Of a stretch of DNA of 64,000 nucleotides, positions 39,918-49,007 are shown piece after piece. The DNA comes from Pseudobdellovibrionaceae bacterium (GTDB taxonomy: Bacteria > Bdellovibrionota > Bdellovibrionia > Bdellovibrionales > UBA1609). Position 1 is the stretch's first letter. Each line of letters begins with the position of its first letter. Under the pieces are notes generated by a model. The model was not told where the DNA came from. It was given only the letters and a program-made list of their open reading frames with translations, and searched no databases. Location of the stretch: contig JABJQG010000020.1 of assembly GCA_018663505.1 (NCBI GenBank), positions 62,001-126,000 of the forward strand, in the 5' to 3' direction. The position numbers were made by a program, and so were the translations under genes.

Positions 39918-41799
39918 AGTTAAATGGCGCAAAGATGCTCCAAAAAAAAGAGAGCTATCGGCCAGTGATTATGAGAAGTATCTGTTAAAAGAAAGAGGGA
40001 GTGATCTAGCTGTGAATTGTAACAATTGCCTAGAAGGACAAGCTATAGACCAATTTGCACAAATGCAAACTAGCTTTGGTCAATATGAACAAAGGCAGAA
40101 CAAAAGTACCAATATTGCCTTTGAAGTGATTCAAAGTTTTAGTGCAGAACAAAGCAAAAGTCTTAAGGTCAAGAATGTTAATGATATGGGAGCAGAACTT
40201 GCCAAAAGGTACTTCCCTGATCATCAATTTATGGTTGTCACTCATAGCGATACTAATAAGCTTCATAATCACATTTTGGTAAATCCAGTTAACCACACAA
40301 CAGGAAAGAGAGACATCACGGATAAGAAAAAACATTTGTACAACCTTAGAAGCATCTCTAATGAAATCTCACTAGAAAATGGACTGTCCATCATCAAAGA
40401 AAGTGATAGATCAAAAGAAATGAAATTACCTCAAGAGGTTCGGGAAATGAACCGCCGAGGAGCAAAATCTCGTCGCATGGATCTTTTTCAAAAGGCAAAC
40501 ATGGCCAGAGACTTTGCAACAAGTTTTGATGAGTACTCGTCAACTCTTAGTATGTTTCAGGTTAGAGTTGCGATAACGGATAAGAATATCACTTATTTTT
40601 ATGGTGATGCAAAAAAAGGAATCCGTGGCAACAAGCTTGGTAAGAAATATGACAAAGATGGTCTTATCAGTCAGTTTAAACAAAATGATCAAAAATTTGC
40701 CGAAAGGCCAAATTTAAGGAGGAAAATAGAAGATGGAATCACAGCTTTTAAAAATGGAGAAAGAGATGCTTTGGGAGTTTCAGGCTCATCACTATTGGGG
40801 AGAGGAACTGCACAAGGTACTCATGGCAAAGATTACAACGCATTCACAAAAAGTGACCGCCGTGGCGATCGTACTCCTACTATTGCAGATCATAAACTTT
40901 ATGACAGTATCATACCTACTAGTGAGATAAAGAAGGCAAGAAATAGTGATATTTTTGCATACTGTAAGCAGAATAAGATCAAAACAACATTAGATGATAA
41001 AGGCCAAAGAGTTTTAAAAGGTCGAGAGCATATTGTGATCAATGGTAGCAGTTGGAAGAATACAAAAAATAAAACGGTAGGTTCACTTATTGAGTTCGTA
41101 GCGTTCAAAGATGACTCAAGCTATTTGTCTGCAATATCAAAGATAACAGGCAACACCAAGCTTATGCTTTTGGAGCAACATTATGGAAAAGTGAAGAGGC
41201 CTTATACATCTTTTTATATACCAAAGGAGAAACAAGCTGATATAAACTATGCAACTAAAAAAGTGTCAAATTTCTTAAGGTTTTCAGGTATTGACTCTGA
41301 ATTGAGTAAAGATCTTTTTAAACTTAAAAAAGTGCAAGTTGATAAAAAAGGTTCTATCTGGCTATTCCCCGAAAGCAACGGTCACAGTGCGATAGAGTTT
41401 ACTCCCAATAAAAGCAACGGGTATAATTCAAAAAATCATGGAGCTTTTAATTCATTTTTTCATTCTTCAAAGGGTTCATCAAAAAATGTAACAGTCTTTA
41501 CTGATCCATTTAGCTATATGAAGTCCCGAGGAGCTGATTCATTCGATAAAAATGGACGTCAAAGTGATGTCGTACTTATGGGATTAAATGAACATGGTTT
41601 GGATCTTTTTTTGACAAAGAATCCACATGTAAAAAGCTTGGATTTTGCAAATCCTGAACGCTCGGGGCAGAAACAAGATATTTTTAGTTTTGTGAATAAA
41701 ATGAAAAAAAGATACCAAGGGCACTCTATCTCTGTTGATACAGTATCTTTTGGCAAGATTGATCGAAGCCATGGACACGGTTTAGATATTGATTTCTAA
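39904..41799 (+). CDS. MOB_P-type relaxase with a Toprim-like C-terminal domain
   Basis: 631 aa. Relaxase domain ~1-260: probable catalytic Tyr in SASDYEKYLL (Tyr23 or Tyr26) and the metal-binding three-His motif in VVTHSDTNKLHNHILVN (His114, His121, His123). It nicks oriT and stays on the 5' end. Residues ~335-631 look like the DUF3991/Toprim-type domain of primase-bearing mobilisation proteins (VTVFTDPFSYMKSRG, DVVLMGLN, HVKSLDFANPE), perhaps for replacement-strand synthesis in the recipient. No helicase domain. Confidence 0.88.
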   Translation: MAYVKVKWRKDAPKKRELSASDYEKYLLKERGSDLAVNCNNCLEGQAIDQFAQMQTSFGQYEQRQNKSTNIAFEVIQSFSAEQSKSLKVKNVNDMGAELAKRYFPDHQFMVVTHSDTNKLHNHILVNPVNHTTGKRDITDKKKHLYNLRSISNEISLENGLSIIKESDRSKEMKLPQEVREMNRRGAKSRRMDLFQKANMARDFATSFDEYSSTLSMFQVRVAITDKNITYFYGDAKKGIRGNKLGKKYDKDGLISQFKQNDQKFAERPNLRRKIEDGITAFKNGERDALGVSGSSLLGRGTAQGTHGKDYNAFTKSDRRGDRTPTIADHKLYDSIIPTSEIKKARNSDIFAYCKQNKIKTTLDDKGQRVLKGREHIVINGSSWKNTKNKTVGSLIEFVAFKDDSSYLSAISKITGNTKLMLLEQHYGKVKRPYTSFYIPKEKQADINYATKKVSNFLRFSGIDSELSKDLFKLKKVQVDKKGSIWLFPESNGHSAIEFTPNKSNGYNSKNHGAFNSFFHSSKGSSKNVTVFTDPFSYMKSRGADSFDKNGRQSDVVLMGLNEHGLDLFLTKNPHVKSLDFANPERSGQKQDIFSFVNKMKKRYQGHSISVDTVSFGKIDRSHGHGLDIDF

Positions 41800-41886
41800 C
41801 ATTAACATGAATTGAGATAGAAATTGTAACAAAAAACAATCCGACCACCACCCAGGAGGATTTTACTTTAAAAAAGGAAAGTTCAA

Positions 41887-42237
41887 ATGGAAACAATTGA
41901 AAATAAAAAACAAACTAAATTATCCTCAAAAAAATTAAATACTGCCGGAGTCAGAGTTAACAAAGAGACTCGCAGGGATTTAACAAGACTTGTGGACAAA
42001 ATTAATAAAAAGCAATTTGGAAAACGAGTGAAAATTAGCGAGGTCATCGCTCTTGCTATAACCCTTGTTGGTGAAAAGCATATTCAACTGTTGCAACAAT
42101 CCAGTTTATCCAATGCTGACAAAATTGAGATGCAATATAAAGACTATATTCGCCAAAACGGATCTATTTCTAAAGATGATTTTTTAGGAAAACTGCATGA
42201 TCTTATGCTTGGAAAACTGACACCAAATGAGTCTTAA
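41887..42237 (+). CDS. Small DNA-binding-type protein, paralogue of the gene at 5099
   Basis: 116 aa; GGAAAG upstream. Ribbon-helix-helix-like start (LNTAGVRVNKETRRDLTRLVDKIN) and a C-terminal helical part (NGSISKDDFLGKLHDLML). Same length and layout as 5099-5449 at the other end of the element. Possible relaxosome, partition or excision helper. Confidence 0.65.
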   Translation: METIENKKQTKLSSKKLNTAGVRVNKETRRDLTRLVDKINKKQFGKRVKISEVIALAITLVGEKHIQLLQQSSLSNADKIEMQYKDYIRQNGSISKDDFLGKLHDLMLGKLTPNES

Positions 42238-42342
42238 TATGTGTCATTTCCCTTACGAAAGAGTCACAAATAAATTGAGAAAACTAAGAAAAACGGCTTT
42301 AAAACAGCACCTTTTCTCTTGGCCAAATGAGGAGATTTTGAT

Positions 42343-42618
42343 ATGGTAGTAGACAATTGTCAGACGAATAAAAGTGAAAAATCTGGCGGTAATCAGAGTG
42401 TTAGTCACGAAATGTGCAATTCTGATTTGCTCTTTGAAAAATTAATATGGATGACAACAGAAGAAGCGGCTCGATATCTGCGAAAAAGTGCGAATGCAAT
42501 TAGAATTATGGTTCATAAAAAAATTCTAAGAGCTAGGAAATTTCGTCGAAGACTCTACTTTAAAAAAGATGAACTGGATGCCTTGATTGAAACCTCATTT
42601 GTTACAGGAGGTTATTAA
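42343..42618 (+). CDS. Excisionase-like HTH protein
   Basis: 91 aa; GAGGAG 7 nt before the ATG. The C-terminal ~58 aa form an HTH_17/MerR-like excisionase domain: WMTTEEAARYLRKSANAIRI, then FRRRLYFKKDELDALI. Ends 1 bp before the integrase start. A recombination directionality factor or int activator. The first ~35 residues are polar and unstructured. Confidence 0.8.
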   Translation: MVVDNCQTNKSEKSGGNQSVSHEMCNSDLLFEKLIWMTTEEAARYLRKSANAIRIMVHKKILRARKFRRRLYFKKDELDALIETSFVTGGY

Positions 42619-42619
42619 A

Positions 42620-43792
42620 ATGGCAATACGTACAAGTTCAAATAAAAATGGAGCAACTGTTTACGAAGTTTATGTAAACGCACGAGGAAAGACTGACACA
42701 AGTATAAGGCTTCAGCGTAAGAGGACTAATATTGAAACTCTTAAAGAAGCACAAAAACTTGAAAGAAAGCTTTTCAAAGCAGTTATCGAAGAAGTTGCAA
42801 AGATTGAAGGCCGAGGACTTACTTGGAGCGATATAATGGATAGGTGGGAAATTAACGCCCGCTTAGGCCATCTTGGCGACAGGTATGTTAAAAACCGTCA
42901 CATTATCAGAGGACATATCAGTCTATTAACTAGATACACAGATATCTGGTTTAAGATGAGGGCCTCTGATTTAACTAAGGGAGATGGAAGACAAATTCTC
43001 AACGCTGCCAAAGCAGGTGGCTCTAGCGAAGGTGTTTTAAAGAAAATCAAAACTTCCGTAAATGTGATTTATAAATGGGGAATAGAAGAAAAATATATCG
43101 TTGGTACTTCTACCACCCCCGTTGAAGGTCTCTGTGTTTCAGATAAAGTTGAAAGAGTTCCTCAAATTTTAACTCTTGAGGATATTCGTGCTTTATTAAA
43201 AAATGCTAAAGAGACTGAACACCCTTGGTATCCAATCTGGGCATTTGCAATGTTAACTGGAATGAGAAGTGGCGAACTCAAGGCTTTACAGTGGAAGGAT
43301 ATCGATTTTGAAAAAAGAATTATTACTGTTTCAAAATCTTATAGTCCTCACATTAAAGGCATCAAAAGCACGAAGGCCGGATACTGGAGAAATGTTCCTA
43401 TTTCTCAGGATCTGGAAGATGTAATCAAAGGTCTTGAAGAAGACAATGAGATAACACCTGATGGCTTTGTATTACCCCGTCATTACTCATGGTCCAATGG
43501 ACAAGCAGGGCAAGTTCTAAGAGATTTTTTAAGTGAGATAGGCATTGAAAAAAGTGTCGTCTTTCATACTCTAAGAGCATGTTTTGCGACTCACATGCTG
43601 GCCTCAGGAGTAGATCAAGCCACCGTTATGAAGATCGGTGGATGGAGAGATATTAAAACTTTTCAGATCTATGTGAGACTAGCTGGGATCGAAGTTAAAG
43701 GAGCAACAGACGTCTTAGACGTGCTGCCCAAAATGCAACCGCTCACAACTGGTAGAGTTGTGAATTTAAGTGATTATATGGAGCAGGCATAG
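42620..43792 (+). CDS. int: Tyrosine recombinase / ICE integrase
   Basis: 390 aa from the ATG at 42620 (AGGAGG 7 nt upstream). N-terminal SAM-like core-binding domain (~60-165), then the catalytic domain with Arg in TGMRSGELKALQWKDID, the HTLR box (HTLRACFATHMLASG), GGWRDIKTF and the nucleophile Tyr in FQIYVR. Integrates and, with Xis, excises the element at tRNA-Ala. Reads outward toward the right end, with att-like DNA 100 bp downstream. Confidence 0.93.
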   Translation: MAIRTSSNKNGATVYEVYVNARGKTDTSIRLQRKRTNIETLKEAQKLERKLFKAVIEEVAKIEGRGLTWSDIMDRWEINARLGHLGDRYVKNRHIIRGHISLLTRYTDIWFKMRASDLTKGDGRQILNAAKAGGSSEGVLKKIKTSVNVIYKWGIEEKYIVGTSTTPVEGLCVSDKVERVPQILTLEDIRALLKNAKETEHPWYPIWAFAMLTGMRSGELKALQWKDIDFEKRIITVSKSYSPHIKGIKSTKAGYWRNVPISQDLEDVIKGLEEDNEITPDGFVLPRHYSWSNGQAGQVLRDFLSEIGIEKSVVFHTLRACFATHMLASGVDQATVMKIGGWRDIKTFQIYVRLAGIEVKGATDVLDVLPKMQPLTTGRVVNLSDYMEQA

Positions 43793-44011
43793 TGCCTGTT
43801 TCATTTAAAATCTATTTCTTGATATTTCTTGAAAATCCTTCTTCTGGCTACTATAGTAATCCATATAGTGGAAATCATTAAATTATTTTGGTTTCCACCA
43901 CTTCTAATTGTGTCCTGACTGGACACATTGATTACAGTTTACTCAGATCACATAGTCAACACCTATGCACTAAAGGAGTTGTTTTCGGATTCAACTCTTA
44001 CTGCCTTTTTA
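43793..44011. other. Right end of the ICE with attR candidate
   Basis: Contains the arm-like repeat at 43814-43837 and GGCTAC (43846-43851), both also present at the left end, and TCCACCA at 43894-43900, identical to the tRNA-Ala 3' end (4124-4130). GTGGAAA (43869-43875) forms an inverted repeat with TTTCCAC (43892-43898). A second palindrome, GTGTCC-TGACT-GGACAC, follows at 43910-43926. The identity to the tRNA is only 7 bp, so the exact crossover is uncertain. Confidence 0.45.
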
Positions 44012-44920
44012 TTAAAGAAGCTTGTTAGCTGATGCTAGGATCTCTTTCTTAAAAGCATTTATTAATGCAACTTTTAAATGAGTTCTATTTTTAGTTAAAT
44101 ATATTGATCTTTTGGGCGGTGCTTTCTCTGAGAATTTTCGCAAGAGTAACTTCTCGCTTTTACTCAGCCTCAAAGTGGCAAGCTTAGGAAGAAGTGTATA
44201 CCCATAATGATCTATGACGATATATTTTAGCGACTCAAGGTTTCCTACTTTGAAATCAACTTTATCTGGTCGCATATTCATCTGATTTCGCAGCTTACAG
44301 GCTTCAATAACTTCATCTCGTAAACAATGTCCCTCCTCCATAAGCCAAATTTCATTTGCTTTGATATCACTAATTTTAATTTTGTCTTTTTTGAATAAAT
44401 GACTTTTTTTATTCACAAAAAGAAACAGTTCTTCGTCATAAAGATGTTCTTGTTTGAGATTCTGTCCGTCTTCTTTAGTGGCTAAAATAGCTAAATCAAT
44501 ATCTTCATGATTTAACATTTCAATACATTCTTTTGTGGTCACTTCCAATATAGAAAGTTCAACATTTGGATACTTTTTGCAAAATGAGGTTAAAAATTGT
44601 GGAGTTATATAAGGCGATATTGTTGGAATAACAGCTATTCGTAAAATTCCCTCAATGGCCCCTTTTTCATCTTGAATCAACTCTTTGATTTTGTTTATTT
44701 CCATAAGACCAACTTTTGCCTGTTTAACAATTTTTTTACCAACCTCTGTTGGTACCGTGGGAGACTTTGTTCGATCAAAAATCACAACCCCAAGGCTATC
44801 TTCAAGCTTGTGAATTTGAGCACTTAGGGTGGGCTGGGTGACAAAACAAGAAATTGCGGCCCTTCTAAAGTTCCCCTCTCTTGCAACGGCAATAATATAT
44901 TCTAACTGAGTTAAAGTCAT
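44012..44920 (-). CDS. oxyR: OxyR, hydrogen-peroxide-sensing LysR regulator
   Basis: 302 aa. N-terminal LysR HTH (TQLEYIIAVAREGNFRRAA, TQPTLSAQIHKLEDSLG). The effector domain holds the redox pair Cys199 and Cys208 in EEGHCLRDEVIEAC, at exactly the E. coli OxyR positions. Divergent from a catalase, its classic target. The 118-bp intergenic region carries CTAT/ATAG half-sites (CTATCAACTCATAG around 44948-44965) compatible with OxyR binding. Confidence 0.95.
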   Translation of the reverse strand: MTLTQLEYIIAVAREGNFRRAAISCFVTQPTLSAQIHKLEDSLGVVIFDRTKSPTVPTEVGKKIVKQAKVGLMEINKIKELIQDEKGAIEGILRIAVIPTISPYITPQFLTSFCKKYPNVELSILEVTTKECIEMLNHEDIDLAILATKEDGQNLKQEHLYDEELFLFVNKKSHLFKKDKIKISDIKANEIWLMEEGHCLRDEVIEACKLRNQMNMRPDKVDFKVGNLESLKYIVIDHYGYTLLPKLATLRLSKSEKLLLRKFSEKAPPKRSIYLTKNRTHLKVALINAFKKEILASANKLL

Positions 44921-45038
44921 GACCTCAGTGTAGCATGTAAGTATTTAGCTATCAACTCATAGATATATAATATTTTACCTATTGGCACAATTCGGCGATA
45001 TTAAGGTCATAACAATCAAAACAATTAAGGAGCTTTTC

Positions 45039-46490
45039 ATGAAAAAGAAACTATTAACTACTTCCTCTGGCATGCCAATAAGTGATGACGAAAACAGCCA
45101 AACACTTGGGGCCAATGGGCCAATAGCCATTCAAGACCATCATTTGGTGGAAAAATTGGCACATTTTAACAGAGAAAGAATTCCAGAAAGAGTGGTTCAC
45201 GCTAGAGGTTCGGGGGCCTACGGAACGTTTAAACTCAGCAAAAGTTTAAAAGAATATACAGTGGCAAACTTCCTTCAGAAGCAAGGAGATGAGACGGAGC
45301 TTTTTTTAAGATTCAGTACCGTTGGCGGCGAACAAGGCTCTTCTGATATGGTAAGAGACCCAAGAGGTTTTGCCGTAAAGTTTTATACTAAAGAAGGTAA
45401 TTATGATGTGGTTGGAAACAACACACCCGTCTTTTTTATTCGTGACCCAATCAAATTTCCTGACTTTGTTCATACTCAAAAAAGATGCCCCGTAAGAGGT
45501 ATTAATGACCCTAATGCGGTTTGGGATTTTTGGTCTCAAAACCCTCAATCTCTGCATCAAGTCACAATCCTTATGAGTGATCGAGGCATCCCAAAAAGCT
45601 ATCGCCACATGAATGGCTACGGCTCTCACACTTATGCCATGTGGAATTCAACAGGAGAAAGATTTTGGATTAAATGGCATTTTAAAACCAACCAAGGCGT
45701 TAAGACCCTAACCAATGATGAAGCTTCAATCATTGCTGGCACAACCCCTCAAGCAGGACAAGCCGACCTGTTTGATCATATTGAAAAAGGCAACTTCCCT
45801 TCTTGGACAGTTAAAATTCAAGTCATGCCATTTGAAGATGCCGAAAAATATCCAGCAACCTTTGATGTCACAAAAGTCTGGGAACACAAAGACTATCCCA
45901 TGATTGAAGTTGGACAACTTGAGTTAAACAAAAACCCTGATAACTATTTTGCTGAGGTGGAGCAAAGTGCGTTTTCTCCATCGAATTTTGTACCAGGAAT
46001 TGGTGCTAGCCCTGACAAGATGCTTCAAGCACGCATCTTTGCCTACCCTGATGCCCATAGGTATAGACTTGGAGCTAACTATAATTCTTTGTATGTAAAT
46101 GCCCCCCGTAGAACGGAAGTATATAATTATCAGCGAGATGGAAATATGGCGCTAAAAGCTGATCGCAATTTGAAAAACTATGGAACCTATGACAACACAA
46201 TTTTCAACGAACAAGAAAACCCAAGTTCTGATAAAAAATTCCAAGAACCCCCTCTTAATATTCCACAGGGAGCCGTTGACCGTTTTGACCATAGAGAAGG
46301 TATAGATGATTATAAACAGGCTGGAAATCTATTTAGAATGATGAATGATAACCAAAAACAACAACTGATAAATAACATTACTGGATCTCTTAGTGGGGTG
46401 CGAAAGGATATTCAACTTAAAATGCTAACCCATTTTGAAAAAGCTGATGAGCATCTAGGAAAACAAATTAAGGAAGTATTAAAACTTTAA
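45039..46490 (+). CDS. katA: Heme catalase (KatA type)
   Basis: 483 aa from the ATG at 45039 (AAGGAGC). Catalytic His54 in RVVHARGSGAYG, conserved Asn in the DVVGNNTPVFFIRD segment, and the proximal heme Tyr in IFAYPDAHRYRLG. A small-subunit clade 3 monofunctional catalase by length. Decomposes H2O2; probably activated by the divergent OxyR. A longer in-frame start lies in the promoter region and is rejected. Confidence 0.96.
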   Translation: MKKKLLTTSSGMPISDDENSQTLGANGPIAIQDHHLVEKLAHFNRERIPERVVHARGSGAYGTFKLSKSLKEYTVANFLQKQGDETELFLRFSTVGGEQGSSDMVRDPRGFAVKFYTKEGNYDVVGNNTPVFFIRDPIKFPDFVHTQKRCPVRGINDPNAVWDFWSQNPQSLHQVTILMSDRGIPKSYRHMNGYGSHTYAMWNSTGERFWIKWHFKTNQGVKTLTNDEASIIAGTTPQAGQADLFDHIEKGNFPSWTVKIQVMPFEDAEKYPATFDVTKVWEHKDYPMIEVGQLELNKNPDNYFAEVEQSAFSPSNFVPGIGASPDKMLQARIFAYPDAHRYRLGANYNSLYVNAPRRTEVYNYQRDGNMALKADRNLKNYGTYDNTIFNEQENPSSDKKFQEPPLNIPQGAVDRFDHREGIDDYKQAGNLFRMMNDNQKQQLINNITGSLSGVRKDIQLKMLTHFEKADEHLGKQIKEVLKL

Positions 46491-46512
46491 CACAATTATT
46501 TATATTAATACC

Positions 46513-46545
46513 ACTATAGGGATATCCAAAAGGGATCCCTATAGT
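46513..46545. terminator. Bidirectional hairpin between catalase and DUF547 genes
   Basis: Perfect 11-bp stem (ACTATAGGGAT / ATCCCTATAGT), 11-nt loop, between two converging genes. T-runs are weak on both sides. Confidence 0.65.
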
Positions 46546-46570
46546 AACAATAGATTGGCTATTTATATCT

Positions 46571-47344
46571 TTATTCTACCTTATTCAGGCTCCAATCGTA
46601 GTCCGTCCAATCAATTTCAAACATTTTTTGGGCAATTGCTTTTTGATCCACAATATCTTTGGACATATACTTAGCGACAAATTTTTCAATTGATCCAAAT
46701 TTTTTTTCAAAATCTTCGCCATACCATTTAAATATTTTACTTAGCTTTAGCTTTTTGTTCTTTTTGTTTAATCTATTTTTTACTTTATTACTCAAAAAGT
46801 TTTTCGTTCCTGCCTCAAGCAGTTCCTCCAGATTGTGCTCGGTAAATGCTTTTGCCTGAAGAGATGGACAACCAATAGAAGCACAGTTCACAGCAAAATG
46901 AATTCGTGGTTCATTAAATTGTTTTCGAATCATTCCATGTTCAATATTATCTAAATGAGACTTTTTTCCTAAAAAAGTAAAAAACTTTTTCTTCCATGTG
47001 CTTGAAAAAAAGGAACCGATGTCTTTTATGGACTTAACTGGGTAATTATCTAGTATCAGTTGAATGGTAAAACCATTGTATGCATTAATTAGAAATGCAA
47101 GTTTTTGCTTTTTTAAAAATTTTTTATATTCTTTTTTATTGACTGCAGATATTGATTTGAGATAAATAGGCAACTTTGAATTATTATGTTTCATACTCTT
47201 GTAATCAAACAAACTCTGCTTGCCATGGATCTTTACATATTTCTGCAGAATGGCATTAAAGCTCTTGTGACTGTGATCAAAGGCAAATACATAATTTGTG
47301 AGTAACAATAATATAATCAAACACCCCACTTTTTTAATGAACAT
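46571..47344 (-). CDS. DUF547 exported protein
   Basis: 257 aa, AGGAGG before the ATG, signal peptide FIKKVGCLIILLLLTNYVFA. Family marks: FLINAYNGFTIQLILDNYPVKSI, then RIHFAVNCASIGCPSLQA with the conserved CAS.GCP Cys pair. DUF547 proteins are secreted and uncharacterised; a transglutaminase-like fold has been proposed. Convergent with catalase. Confidence 0.88.
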   Translation of the reverse strand: MFIKKVGCLIILLLLTNYVFAFDHSHKSFNAILQKYVKIHGKQSLFDYKSMKHNNSKLPIYLKSISAVNKKEYKKFLKKQKLAFLINAYNGFTIQLILDNYPVKSIKDIGSFFSSTWKKKFFTFLGKKSHLDNIEHGMIRKQFNEPRIHFAVNCASIGCPSLQAKAFTEHNLEELLEAGTKNFLSNKVKNRLNKKNKKLKLSKIFKWYGEDFEKKFGSIEKFVAKYMSKDIVDQKAIAQKMFEIDWTDYDWSLNKVE

Positions 47345-47481
47345 ATGACCTCCTAAGGTGACTTGAAGCTTTCAAAAAAGTTATCTCTGTTTTTAATTAA
47401 GTATAGACTCTATCATATAATTCAGGCTAGTCTAAATATTAATATATTAACAATTAGACTTTTTAAGTGGCACCAGTAAAT

Positions 47482-47940
47482 ATGAAAAATAAATTGCAAC
47501 GCCTTAATGAGAAAGAAGAAGTGCGATCATGGAGAACTATAATGGCTGCCTATCGATCTACTTATCATCTACTGGGAAAAAGTTTGTTAAATGATGGCTG
47601 TACCATCCAAAGGTTTCAAATTTTCTACAATTTGTATTTTGAAGGGGCTCATCGACCTAGTCTTATAGCTAAAAAACTGGATGTGTCTTTACCAAATATT
47701 ACTAGTTTTGTTAAACGAATGATGCGCGACAAACAAATTATTGAAGACTGGAGTGATGGTGGGAAACGTCCCAAATACAAACTCAGTGAGTCCGGAGAAG
47801 AGTTTTTTGAAGAAATTTTTCCAAAACACGTTAAACACATAACTCAACTAATTGATCCAATCCCACCAAAACTAATAGTACAACTCACAAAAATCAAAGA
47901 CAATAACGAAGATAAAATGAATCAAAAGGAACTCCTATGA
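47482..47940 (+). CDS. MarR-type regulator
   Basis: 152 aa from ATG 47482; a GTG at 47467 is an alternative, and no clear RBS marks either. Winged HTH around residues 40-105 (RFQIFYNLYFEGAHRPSLIAK, VSLPNITSFVKRMMRDKQII, GGKRPKYKLSESG). Overlaps the following redox gene as ATGA, so it probably regulates this small operon, perhaps in response to a redox or nitrosative signal. Confidence 0.8.
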   Translation: MKNKLQRLNEKEEVRSWRTIMAAYRSTYHLLGKSLLNDGCTIQRFQIFYNLYFEGAHRPSLIAKKLDVSLPNITSFVKRMMRDKQIIEDWSDGGKRPKYKLSESGEEFFEEIFPKHVKHITQLIDPIPPKLIVQLTKIKDNNEDKMNQKELL

Positions 47941-49007
47941 ATAGATCAATCACTGAAAAAGTATTTTTAGTATTTTTTTTTCCCGTTGTTATTGGCTTCT
48001 ATCTTATATATAAATACCCTCTTTGGTTTGTGGCAGAAGACCAAGTGGTGGAGACCTTTTATTGGTTTGGTAAATCAACTAGCTTCTGGTATTCCACTGT
48101 TTATACAGCTGTAGTCTGTGTTATAGCCTTTCAAGTTGTTATGGGCAGCCGGGTGCCATATGGAAAAAATAAAAAGAAAAAAATAAGTACATATCAAAGA
48201 AATAAATTTCTAAGTATTTTTTTCAGCCAACTTATCTTGTTCTACCTTGTTCCCTATATTCTTCCATATTTAATAAAGGGAGGTGACTTTTTTGCAGATA
48301 AATATGCACCAGTAAATAAAAACGCCTATGTTTATATATATAATGGTTTTACATCTTTAGGTGGCTTTATCTATTTATTTGTTTTAATCCCTGTGGTTGT
48401 TTGGTTTTTTGGTAAACGCTACTGCTCCTGGTTCTGCGCTTGTGGTAATCTTTCTGAGACCATCGGCATCACAAAATGGGGAAATGCCTGGGTAACTAAA
48501 CTCACACCACGCGGACCAATGTCAAAGAAACTTGAGAACATGCAGTATTTATTTCTAGCGTTAGCCGTAGCCTTCGGAATTTTATTGTTTTTAGATGCAT
48601 GGAAAATATTCACATCTGGAGAACTGCTCAATACCTGGAGAGCGGCTCAAGACCTTGGCGTGGATTTAATTTTTGGAGCATTAATAGGAGTTGGGGCTTA
48701 CCCTTTTATGGGTTCACGTGTGTGGTGCCGTTACGGGTGTCCACTAGCAGCAAGCATGCGCCTCTTTGGCAAGTACTCTAAAAGTAAATTTAAGGTGGTG
48801 GCCAACGATAAATGCAAAGGTCTTAACCTTTGCACCACTCAGTGTCCTATGGGAATAGATGTGGCAAGTTATGCTCATAAAGATGGGGTTCCTATTGAGG
48901 GTAGTTTTAGCCTAATGAATTCACCTTGTATTGGTTGCGGTGGGTGTATTGATATTTGCCCTGTGCAAGCCATTTCATTTCAAAAAGTTTTAGGAGGCAA
49001 GTCATGA
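47937..49007 (+). CDS. Membrane iron-sulfur protein (NapH/NosR-type)
   Basis: 356 aa. Five or so membrane helices with the NapH/CcoG-type Cys motifs FCACGN and CRYGCPL on their borders. Two 4Fe-4S motifs at the C-terminus (CKGLNLCTTQCPMG and CIGCGGCIDICPVQAI). Likely transfers electrons across the inner membrane. Coupled by ATGA overlap to a flavin/2Fe-2S reductase, the probable electron donor. The terminal acceptor is unknown. Confidence 0.82.
   Translation: MNRSITEKVFLVFFFPVVIGFYLIYKYPLWFVAEDQVVETFYWFGKSTSFWYSTVYTAVVCVIAFQVVMGSRVPYGKNKKKKISTYQRNKFLSIFFSQLILFYLVPYILPYLIKGGDFFADKYAPVNKNAYVYIYNGFTSLGGFIYLFVLIPVVVWFFGKRYCSWFCACGNLSETIGITKWGNAWVTKLTPRGPMSKKLENMQYLFLALAVAFGILLFLDAWKIFTSGELLNTWRAAQDLGVDLIFGALIGVGAYPFMGSRVWCRYGCPLAASMRLFGKYSKSKFKVVANDKCKGLNLCTTQCPMGIDVASYAHKDGVPIEGSFSLMNSPCIGCGGCIDICPVQAISFQKVLGGKS

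Noticed and set aside
45306-45629. 107-aa minus-strand ORF inside catalase
   Set aside because: Shadow of the catalase gene; no RBS and no recognisable domain.
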